A DNA stretch of 64,000 bases, from positions 6,805,847-6,869,846 of the forward strand of contig NW_019091362.1 in NCBI RefSeq assembly GCF_001949145.1. Reading direction: 5' to 3'. Position numbers and translations under genes: made by a program. This document shows, piece by piece, positions 54,401-64,000 of the stretch. Source of the DNA: Acanthaster planci (lineage: Eukaryota > Echinodermata > Asteroidea > Valvatida > Acanthasteridae). The notes beneath the pieces are model-generated. The model was not told the DNA's origin, ran no database searches, and saw nothing but the letters and a program-made list of their open reading frames with translations. The first letter of the stretch is position 1. The number at the start of each line of letters is the position of its first letter.

Positions 54401-57400
54401 GGATAGGTCCGGGTATGGTCCTTACGAAGGGCAGAAGCAAGGTAGCAGTGACTATCAACACAGGGGAAGAAGAGGAAGGACCGAGGACCATACCAAGGAT
54501 GCCACACCAGGGGTGAGGACTAAGTACTTGACAGTCTGAGGACTAATATTTACTGACACAAGTGAAAATAGTCGACCTTTAGTCGCGAAAAGAAAGATAG
54601 CAAAAAATAGCAAATGTCATGTGGCTGCCTCGGCCAATCAAGATACAGAGTCTGTTGGTGAGGTGTTATGAAAATATCTGTACGTGATCCAGTGGTGGAT
54701 AAGCAGCATAGGGCGCCAAGAGGTTTGGGTTTTCTACAGGAGTGCACTGAAGTGCACTTCTTCTTTAATTAAGTACCCATTTTGGTATCATGACAGTTGG
54801 GAACCTGCAGGAATTCTTACTTCTTTTGAAAGTCTAAAAATACTAAAAAGTTAAGCTGTTACCATGCAATTCCCAATTTTTTGGGGGGGGGGGGGTTTCA
54901 TTTATGCAGTAAAACATTGTGTATTTCGGAAGTAATTGTAGTTTTCCAGGGCATTTGCAGCCCAGTGGAATCAGATTGTTTTCACTTGCAAATCTTGACT
55001 GTCAAGAATTGCCTCTATTATTTCAAAACTTCTGTAAAATGGCTGAGTTCCCCAATGGTGTGAAGTGTTGCGTGTGTATAATTTACTGTGATACTATTTT
55101 GTTTGTTTTTCTTTATTTCTTTACAGGCCGTTTGTTGATCCAGAGAGGTAGGAAGAAATTCTCGATCCTTCTTAGAAATCAACCTTTTTTTTTTTTCATT
55201 CTGAAATCTGCAGTTTTTCTGTCTGAACGTATCTGTTAGAAAGGTGATTTTTTGGGGGGGAACAATTTCATTTTGCTTTCCAAAGCTCTTATAAAGCCCT
55301 AGAATTTAGCCTCAGCCCCCAGAAAGGCTGCAAAAAGGTTATGTAAAAAAAAATCCCAAATGTTTAATCCTCCAGAAAATCCCCCCCCCACCCACTGAAA
55401 ATTTGGTCTTAGATCCACCTATGCACTGATATGATGATTGTTTGTAAAACACAGTCACATGAATCTCGCACTCATTCATTCAATATATTCACTCATTGTG
55501 TGGTTTCAACACCCATTCAGATCATACTATTAGGTTTGGCCAACCACATGCCAAAACTGGAACACATTTAATTTCAAACTGTTTGGAAGAATCCGGTGAC
55601 CATGGTAACCCTGTCACTGGTCATTTGCCGTGGCCCATGCCAGTGGTAGAAAGCTGTGTGATAACTATTGTACTTGGCCACTGTTCAGTGACATTCGCTT
55701 TGTACAAATCTTACACGGTGCTTTCTGCCTGTTTGAGGAGGCCATGGGAAATGTCTAGAGAGATGTCGCTGGATTCATCTATTGGAGGAAATTAATTCCT
55801 TGTACCAGCCAACTTGAATTACATTTGATTCAAACCCCACCCAAAAAACATCATGTGGCGATAATCATGTTTGATAACCTCTTAGTGATCTTGCATTGCC
55901 CTCTTTGTTGGTGAGGCTGTTTTTTGATTGTGAAATTTGGGATTGATCGCAGGGTCAGAGTCAAACTCAATGTCAAAACTGTTTGGAGTTGCCCCAGCCT
56001 ACACACCAACAATATATGTGTACATTCAAGGCATAAAGTGTGAGCTTAGTCACCAAGGAATACAGTGCACTGCATGTACATGTACACAGTTTGTATTCAG
56101 TTTACACTTGTTTTGTTGGAAACCATGTTGTCACTATTGATTAGTTAAAATGCTCTGTTTTTTGTGTTTTGTTTTGATTCTTTCTTCCACTTCAAGTTCA
56201 CTACAGCGATCCACACATTGTTGACACATTTTTGAAAATAGCTTGTATAAAAAAGAACTACATTTTGTAGCTCAAAAATGTATATTTTGTAGCTCAAATT
56301 CTATTTTTTTAAACAAAATGTTTTGTTCAACACTTTGTATTGGGTGTTGAGCACTAGAAACAAAAACAAAATAAATTTTGAAAAAGAAAAAAACAGACTT
56401 CTAGATTTGTAAAAAAAACTGATTGTTGAAGAAAATAATTGGCACCCGTAAATAGTGCATAAAATTATTTAGGTAAAAGAGGAATTTGACAGCTGGTTTG
56501 GCAAAAGAGTTGGAAGGCTTCGGAAATTTTGAACTTGAAGGTAAAATAGCAGTTCCATGACCTGTCTATTTGTGCATGCTTTTTTCCTTTAAAATTAATC
56601 CAACATTTCTGTCAAAGTAAAATGGACTCTGACATAAAAAAAATTGACAAAAGTGTCAGCCCTACACTCCTCTTGAACATTTCCATGTTCAGCTGCAGTT
56701 TCTTCTAATGCACAAGTTTATTGGCAATTTCTCTTCTGGAACTTTTTTATTTTGCACATTTTTGCTTTAAGTTATCACAGTCTTTACGGCAAGACTGTGG
56801 TAATCTCTTTGACTTTGATCTCGAGAGACTTGTAAATTTGTATCTGTTCCATAAGTGCCTGTGGAGTGTGCCCCTTGGCCAACATATGACAGAGTGTCCT
56901 GACTGGTTATGGCCGATGGACCAAAACTCTACCACGTGGAATTTAATTAAAAGCTCGTTCCAGATGCACCCCCAATGTCCAACATTTTCAAATTTGGCAA
57001 ATGATCTTTGTCTGGAAGGCACAGCCTCAAGCAGCACATGATATTGGCTATGGCTGAAAAAGTGCACATGTCTATGGGAACTGGCAGCAGCCAGTAGCCA
57101 GTGGGTAGGTTTACATGTATGTATTCCCTGCTGCAAACACAACTCTGATACAGTTTTGCATTAGAAAGTGTCACTCTGACAAGTACCTTGGCCATCAGAG
57201 CACCATTGCGGCACGGAGCAGTGTTAGCTATAAATGGAATGCTGTTTTACCTTCAGTCCACATGCACACTCCCAGTCTACATGCACTCTAACCACTGCTG
57301 ATATGATTTCTCATTGCAAACAAATGGAAAACTTACAGAACTTGCTAGAACTTTTACCATCTTCATAATGTTCAATAATTTCAGCTGTGTTCGTATTCTC

Positions 57401-60400
57401 AGAATGATTTTTTACTTTAAATGATAAAATGATTGACCAATGAAATTGATGCTTTTCATCAATGTTCTGTATTTTGCAGAAATTAATTTCCCTTGCCCGT
57501 TAAAACTTAGAGCAGTTTTGGTTTCAAGAGTCCATTTTATTTTTCATTGGTAACTGGAAACTGACATTTATTTTTAAAATTCACTCTTTGGGCCGGAGTT
57601 GAATTATCACTCGTTTTTACCAGCTCCTTCCAGTTAATAACAGCTCTCATACTCATGCAAGCCTTTTGAGCTAACCAGTATCCTACAAGTCATATCTTTG
57701 GTACCTGCATTTATTTTTGTAATTGACTGGGTATGAATCTTTTTTTAAAATCACTTGCCCAAAACTGAATCAACTTTTTTCATAATATATCCATTTTTAT
57801 TTACGTTTCCGTGTTTAAGCATAATAAATTCATATTGAACATCTCAATGCATGTTGAACATCTCCAGAAAAGTCTTGAGTGCCAGGAACAGCATGAAATC
57901 AATCCATACACTGTAACAGCTGCAGCAATGTCATCGTTGGAAACTGATATGTCAAGAAAGTGCTACAAGATAAACACAAATGACACTCGGGCCGTGTCCA
58001 AAACGGGCTTCCAGAGCTACGGCTAGGTCTATTGTCTACACATCTCCAGGCATTTCCAATGGAGTGAAGACCTAGACCTAGCTCTAGACAAGCGATTCGG
58101 ATGCAGCCTTAGTAACTGAAGCAGGCACGGCTGAACAATAGATTTAAAGGTGGAAATAAGCCCCCCTCACAAACTTATCAGTCTGGCCTCTTGAAATTTA
58201 GCGTACTCCCTTTCCTGTGAACTTTTTCAGCCATAGGAACTCATCGAATTTCTAGATTTCTCAAAGTGTGACAAAATTAAATTCTCAAATATCAGGAAAT
58301 GTTGAAAAAAAAAATGTTGGTAGATCACCAGTCCACAGATCTGCAAATGGAAAGGATCCATTCTGCACGCACATGTACTCCTGCTTTTGTCTGTTCTAGC
58401 TTTGAAACAACCATCCAACAGATTTTCCACATGAATCACCCTTTTAGCCCTTGACATCATAATTCCATGTACATAGGTTCCTATTATTAACAATAATGAG
58501 AACCGTTTTTTATGCTCTGTTGCTCAGTTTTTGGATAAGAATCGTTGTGTTGATTTAATGTTCACCTTACTGTGTACATCTTTATGCATTTCCTCTCTGT
58601 ATTCTTTACTAATCATAAAATGTGTCAAGATTGTATATGATGCTTCTAACAGTATGGTTTCTCTCTTTTTTGTCTCATGGTTTCACTTTTGCTGTGTGTC
58701 TTCTTGGTGTTGGGACTACTGCACTGGAATTCTACTAATTCTGTCAACTATTGCCATGGCAACGATGCACTCCTTAAAAAATTGTCCAAATTCACTTTCA
58801 TCAATTGCCTGTTAACTCCTGTGGGTTTTTTAAATTTCTGGGGTGGTGCGCTGTTATACTTGTCGTATTCTACATAAAAAGTGAGAATTTGTATCACTTG
58901 TTCCGGCAAGAAAATCCTGGTGCTCAGTCAAAACTGCAAAAGCTCCTTCATCAGAGCTTAATGTCCGGAGGCGTAGACCTATTAAGTCTTTTCCCTGAAG
59001 ATGGCAATGAAACTAATGTCCCGCCAGGTTATAGGGCGAGAACCCCTAGACCAAACACAAGGGCATCATCTACTGCAATGAGCATACAGTAAGTGCATCT
59101 GTCGGTGGCTTGGATTCTATGAACTTACTTCCAAGTTACTTATTTTCAGTGCTGCTGTATCTTGTCTGAGTGTAATTTTGTCTAATTGTCGACACTAATA
59201 ATGTGTTGTAACCCGAGTCCTGAGGCAGAAAATATGTTCAAAGTATGCATTTCGTGATCTGAATTTCACAAGTGTACAAGGAGTGGTCATGTCTCCAAAA
59301 AGGAATGTTTCTGTACAAATAATCCCCTGCAAAAATGCATTTTTAAGCAGACAACAAACTTCTACATTATTTTATGGGTTTTAATTTCATATAGGTGTAC
59401 TTGCAGTGTTGTGGGTTAGTCTTCACAAGTCAAAGTCAATCGCAAGCCATCCACTCTTAAGTCATGAGCTGATGTTGATTTATGATTTGATGTAGAATTA
59501 ACTCATGATTCTACCTGCGATGGATAGGCTTTACTCCATTTCTGTGCATTTAAAGATAATTCTGAGAAAATCTCAGTACATGTGTAGGTGTTGCGAAGAT
59601 GCTCATTGGTGGCTTTATTTGCAAGTTTATGGGTAGAAAATGTTGAAACTTTCGATTACAATGGCAAGAATTTTTCACCTACGTGTACATAAAAGAGTAA
59701 GGAACTTTGGGCAGTTGTGGATATTCAGAACTTAACTGTCATCCCTTTTTTTTTTTTTAAAAACCTACATCATGGGTAGTGAATTTTTCTCCCCAACCCT
59801 CCCAATCAGTGTCTTGGCTTATTTTGCTCCCTGGTTCACAGAGAGGCTCTTATTGCACAGTTGCAGCAGCAGGTGTCTGATTTGACACTCTTCTTGGAGG
59901 AAGAGAGACTCAACCACAAGGCAACTAAAGATAAGGTAAACAGACCAGCCAAAGCAGAAGTGTGATCAGAATAATTGATCACAGTTAATCACAACTTCCA
60001 ACCACGAATGAAGTCGCAAGATACTCCCACGAACAATGGCAAAGCCATTGCTGTGTCATTTATGTCCCATGGATGCTACTTTTGACCAACGGCAGAGAGC
60101 TAACAGTGGGGCACATGCCCTCCCCCCCTCCAGGACTCCCTGCTCCTTGAATGCGTTTATTTGAAATTTTAAAATTTACACAACCTACTACGGGCTGTTG
60201 TTCATTGACTGAGCCCCCCCCCAAAAAAATGCGCTGTCCCCTCAGTAGTTAGAATAAGAATGAACTTATACATGCTTGAATGACATTGCTACAATATGTA
60301 TCTGTAGTCATTCTTCGCAACATACTCCCAACAACCTGGGGCCAATTTCATAGAGCTGCTTAAGCACAAAATTTGCTTAAGCGCAAAAAACCTTGCTTAA

Positions 60401-62721
60401 AAAACAAAGGTTACCAGCTCAAAATCCATGTGATTGTCATGCGAACCAAAAGACAGGTGAATACCAGTCCAAAACAATATATATCACATGGAGTTTTGGC
60501 TGGTAACTTGCTTTGTCAAGCAAGGATTTTTCACGTTTAAGCAAATTTTGTGCTTAAGCAGCTCTATGAAATTGGCCCCTGCAGCTGTAAGAGAACATGT
60601 TTAGAGTTGCTGCCCAAAGTCAACACACAGACAGAGGTTTGCAGCAAGTTAAGGACATTGGAGATGGAATCAACCGGGTGGTTTTTCTCAATGATTTGAA
60701 TGCAGTAAGAGAATGGCAAATAGCCTCCAGGTAATAATTGGTTCCTGTCCATTGCATCGCAGTTGGCAGGGACTCTGAAGGAGAAGATTCAAGATGTTGA
60801 GAGGAAGCACATGGAGGAATTGAGAGCCTTGCAACAGGATCAAGACGAGCAGCTAGACCTGATGAAACAGCTACACAGCAAGGAACTGGAACACCACAAG
60901 TCGGCCAGCAATGCTGTACTAGGTGTGCTGATAAGGCTTGGGTTATAAGCTTGAATTATTTCAGGGAGATGATTAACATATCTGCCTTGAGCAGAAGCAC
61001 CTCGTCATAGGTTTTCAAGAGCCATATTGGTTGGGAGCGTGTTGCTACCATGACGCAGGCATTTTATAGTCATTTGTGAACCAGTGAAGCTCAGTTCTGA
61101 CCAAAGGAGCTTCCATTGTTAAGAAAATTGCGCCCTCTCTTGGTCCAGCTCGAGGCTCATAGAGACAATTCACAGTACCACTCAAGTGTCGCTGGAGGGC
61201 TCAAATCAAATGGAAGCATACATGTTATTCTTGGAAAATACTCCTTTGCTTAGCATTTGTGCACAGAAGTCATACCTTGTCCATGCTTTCACATTCACAA
61301 CATCGCTTTAGATTATCCACACACTTGATGTCCAACTTCTTTGAAAGACTGTAGCTGGTAAAGCGTTGCAGAGTTGCCAATGTGGACCCTTGAGCCAAAA
61401 ATATACTTGTTTGGGGAACAAACATTGGGGGCCCACCATATCCATTTATTGTGAATTGTTCTTGTTGAAATTTTTCAAGAGCTATTTTCTTTGGGTGTGG
61501 AAGTCAACACCCCCAGAGACCAAAGGCCTTGAGCAGTGAACCGAATTAATTTTAGATATTATTTGAGGAAAGAACATTTGGAATTTTCTGACAGTCTCCT
61601 GACGACGGACTGAGCATGCAGTCCGAAACGTTGAGTATACTCCTGGTTCTTTTCAGAACCAAGCATACTCATAAGAGAGATATATTCCTTTGCATGGTGC
61701 TACCGCATGCCTTTCCACCTATTGTAGTCTTTCACCATGAATAGCTTGAAATTCCATTTGGAATTTTATCAGATAAATGCCAACGAGTTTAAAGAATGGA
61801 AATATCCAATGCGGCTGCTTTGTCAGATTGTTGCACTTCATTTGCACTTGTTAATAATAGTTGTCAAAACGCAGAGACCTTCAGGAAATTGTCTAATCTA
61901 TAGACCGACTCCAACAGCAGCACTAAATGTAACTTGGAGTTTGTCAACCAATGTAAATATTGAAGGCCACACATTTGGTCTGGGATTGTTGGCCTCGGGT
62001 AATGGAGAAGATGTAGAGAAAAGGGGCATCTGGTGCCTTAAAGCTGGGTAATACTTCTTGCAAATGGGAAAGTGAAGCTAATTTAACAGCTCAAAACGTT
62101 TGTTGTGAACTTGGCTCAAGTTGAAATGTAGTCAATATTGGCAAATTTTCTGCACAAATCTGTTATCTGACATCACAGTTTGGCACTCATGATTGCTTTC
62201 GCACTAAGCATGAACAGGCCATAAGTTGGTTCTTCGAATGCCTTGTTCCGATGCAAAGCCCTTGATCACAGTGCACCTTTAATGCGACATCTGTCGCCTT
62301 CTTTACATTAGCACGGATGAAAGGTGAGCTGGAGTTTTTGCAGGGAGCCTTTGAGGCTTACAAGGGCACCTTGGTACAGGACATGGAGGAGAAATGGGCC
62401 AAGAAGGAGAGCGACATGAAGATACGATTTCAAGAAGACATGGATAAGGCTTTGTATGAGCAGAGTGAGTACTATTCAGTATTCCATCTGTTCAGTTTTT
62501 CATTTGATCAAGTATTCAGTGTTTACTGGAAGAATTTTTGGTCAATAAATTACAGCTACATGTAGTTGAAATGATGCACAAAAAATACATGTTATAATTG
62601 TTATACTTGTTATAATAACTTTAAATTTTTTTAATTACTGTCATTGGTTGAGAGAAATCATATAATATTTTTAGCAAATATCAAAAGAAAAATACTACCA
62701 CAAAATAAAAATGTTAACTGT

Positions 62722-62785
<64 letters not shown>

Positions 62786-63110
62786 CCTTTTTTTTTTCAA
62801 ATGTTTTTTCAAATGTTGAAAAGAGTGTTCAAATATTCGGCCATCTTTCAAATAACTTGCTTGACAGAGATACATTACGTGGGTGAATAAAGATATTGAT
62901 GCAGCTTGCTGATTAGCCTTTAGCTTTGCCAGTGAAAACAATGATGTCCGCTTTTGGAAGTTGAAATGAAACAGTAAAAGAACACAAATGTCCTTACCAT
63001 CCACAGGGACTGAGTTGTTAGAAGAGGCCACTAGAGATAAGAAAGCCATCAGTCGGGAATTCCAGCGACAAATCCAGATTCTCACGAGGGAACACAAGAA
63101 GGAAATAGAG
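51490..63110 (+). CDS. FLACC1: FLACC1 (ALS2CR12) homologue, flagellar coiled-coil protein, 3'-partial
   Basis: Ten exons are proposed: 51490-51576, 52722-52813, 53652-53841, 54379-54512, 55127-55147, 58882-59088, 59842-59935, 60763-60922, 62312-62464 and 63007-63110. Phases agree throughout and give 414 codons; a donor at 63111 shows that the gene continues. Residues 1-123 are polar, Ser/Lys-rich and probably disordered. HSARQ at 125-129, followed by GPGMVLTKGRSKVAVTI, matches the conserved IHSARQ block of FLACC1. From about 245 a long coiled coil follows (EALIAQLQQQVSDLTLFLEE, then KEKIQDVERKHMEELRAL). The block AFEAYKGTLVQDMEEKWAKK matches FRTYQDSIYDEMEEKWSKQK of the human protein. Mammalian FLACC1 is a sperm flagellum (fibrous sheath) protein, so a testis or ciliated-cell role is likely. 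The 21-bp exon 5 and the left edge of exon 6 are the least certain. Recognition is from memory, not alignment. Confidence 0.78.
52361..52474. mobile_element. Hairpin-forming inverted repeat in FLACC1 intron 1
   Basis: The left arm 52361-52404 (TACTTTGCAT...GAGATGTTAATTTTAATTAA) and right arm 52432-52474 (GCAAAACCTGTAATTAAAAT...GATGCAAAGTA) are reverse complements with few changes around a loop of about 27 bp. GTGTAAGGGCAAAACCTGT at 52425-52443 recurs almost unchanged at 52594-52612 beyond the gap, so a second copy or an assembly duplication is nearby. Confidence 0.75.
52521..52543 (+). repeat. tRNA-like A-box text cut by the gap (SINE head candidate)
   Basis: TTTGGTGGTCGAGTGGTT resembles the 5' half and A box of tRNA-Ser/Leu-type sequences (TGGCCGAGTGGTT). 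It runs straight into the Ns, so the B box and tail cannot be seen. A tRNA-derived SINE is more likely than a real tRNA because the acceptor-stem side does not look intact. Confidence 0.3.
52544..52565. other. Assembly gap (22 Ns)
   Basis: A run of 22 undetermined bases inside FLACC1 intron 1, flanked by repeated sequence on both sides. Confidence 0.99.
60338..60579. mobile_element. MITE with terminal inverted repeats in FLACC1 intron 7
   Basis: It starts GGGGCCAATTTCATAGAGCT at 60338 and ends with the exact reverse complement at 60579. The arms continue through GCTTAAGCACAAAATTTGCT and its mirror, then GGTTACCAGC and GCTGGTAAC. About 242 bp, no ORF. CTG flanks the GGGCC ends on both sides, a possible 3-bp target duplication. 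Elements of this type are common in marine invertebrate genomes. Confidence 0.85.
61593..61680 (+). ncRNA. Hammerhead-ribozyme-like motif, probable Penelope-like element end
   Basis: CTGACGA (61599-61605, matching CTGANGA) is followed by a perfect six-base hairpin GGACTG/CAGTCC (61607-61612 with 61619-61624) and then GAAAC (61625-61629). A second strong hairpin follows: GAGTAT and GGTTCT pair with AGAACC and ATACTC across a TTTC loop, 61633-61670. TCTC before the core could pair with GAGA after the second hairpin. This resembles motifs in Penelope-like retroelement ends. An extra C at 61606 and a poor cleavage-site match make activity doubtful. Confidence 0.4.
62725..62781. repeat. (TC)n microsatellite
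   Basis: An uninterrupted CT dinucleotide run of about 57 bp followed by a T-rich tract, in FLACC1 intron 9. Confidence 0.95.
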
Positions 63111-64000
63111 GTAGGCAGATTGGCTTTGCACTATTGAAAGTGGTGAGGAAAGTGGTGGTGAGTGGTGAGGTGTATGAAGAAATCAGGTCAAAGTAGGAGA
63201 TTGATAAGATGACTTAGGGTACAAATGTCAGGTATGATTCATTTGAGGTAAAAGTGATCAGCACCATAATATGCAGTGGGTTAATTCATCATTGCTGCCT
63301 GAAATCATGTTCATTATGTAATGACTCATTTTTGAAAATGGCAAATTTAAAGGAGGTACAGAAAGAAAAGTGTGTTACATCACTGATTCGTGTACTGAGC
63401 AAAATACACCTTAGAATCAGTCACAAGATATCTTGTTTTGTTGGTATCCCACTTGTGTGAACAAGAAAATTGCAGCGACTAGAAAATTTGTGTGAGTGTT
63501 AGCTCTCTGTTGTTAGATTGTAATGCCAAGAATCGATGAGTGCAGCATGGAAAAGTGAGGATTTTATTTGCGAGTGCCCGGGTTTAGTCTGCAGATTGGG
63601 ATTGTCGGGAAACAGTGATCATCATGTGTCCAATTTGGGTTTGGGGAGTTTTTTGCTAGAAGTGGGCTTTGTGTGAGATCAAGACGGAGCTCCTTGCTAC
63701 TTTAGTTGCAGTGTTCCATAAGATTGACACACCGTAGCTCTACACTGGTTAGCATGTCTTAATGCACTGAACATGCTAATGGTTTCATCTGCAAATGCAG
63801 AACGAATCCCATTGGGACTTTATGTGATTGCTTGGTGCATGACAGCAGCAATGTCCAAGTATCAGCCTAGCTTCCCTCGTTTTTTAAAATTTTCATTTAT
63901 TTATTTATTTCGGTTTAAAAACGATATCAATTCAGTGAGTCGTAGGACTCATAATGATTGATTTACAAATATTAAAACCATTAAAATTATTAATAATTAA
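63111..64000 (+). other. Intron of the FLACC1 homologue at the right edge
   Basis: It starts with the donor GTAGGC after the last visible exon. No further exon is recognised. A short TTTA-type run lies near 63895-63910 and the window ends in AT-rich sequence. Confidence 0.6.

Noticed and set aside
62714-63097. 127-codon minus-strand frame rich in Arg-Glu
   Set aside because: The RE repeat is just the (TC)n microsatellite read backwards.

Overview
The window reads as animal nuclear DNA. It is roughly 40% GC, has small exons with GT/AG borders and introns of hundreds to thousands of bases, and carries many MITE-like inverted repeats. The gene content (an ICA1/ICA69 homologue, an ELOVL4-type fatty-acid elongase and a FLACC1/ALS2CR12 homologue) plus the style of the dispersed repeats suggest an invertebrate deuterostome, most likely an echinoderm such as a sea star. 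That placement is inference. No bacterial, viral or organellar genes were recognised.

Layout, with all recognised genes on the + strand. (1) 1-2760: the 3' end of an ICA1 homologue, two coding exons; the gene starts left of the window. (2) About 2.8-36.3 kb: no convincing protein gene. This stretch is CpG-rich compared with the gene bodies on the right. It holds a 970-bp foldback element (6435-7400), a small MITE (20791-20986), two further inverted repeats (22755-23047 and 35494-36167) and six perfect TGACGTCA palindromes. (3) 36393-36975: a two-exon gene for a 73-residue secreted precursor with a signal peptide, a basic segment, an R-K-R processing site and an acidic tail. I do not recognise its family; it is the best candidate here for something undescribed. 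(4) 39.3-39.7 kb: a CpG-rich stretch ending in a consensus splice donor, the likely promoter and first non-coding exon of the next gene. (5) 41452-47341: a complete six-exon ELOVL4-like elongase of 268 residues. (6) 47.3-51.5 kb: a 40-bp AC-rich minisatellite, then a TATA/CCAAT-type promoter candidate. (7) 51490 to the right edge: a FLACC1 homologue, ten coding exons visible (414 codons, all phases consistent), continuing out of the window. Its introns hold a palindromic repeat beside a 22-N gap, a MITE, a Penelope-like ribozyme-type motif and a (TC)n microsatellite.

The genes do not form a pathway. Their roles are separate: a BAR-type secretory-granule/Golgi protein, a secreted peptide, an ER lipid enzyme and a flagellar coiled-coil protein. 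The linkage of an ICA1-type gene with a FLACC1-type gene is notable because human ICA1L and FLACC1 both lie in the 2q33 ALS2 candidate region. Exon borders were read by eye from splice consensus, reading phase and remembered family sequences; no alignment was run.
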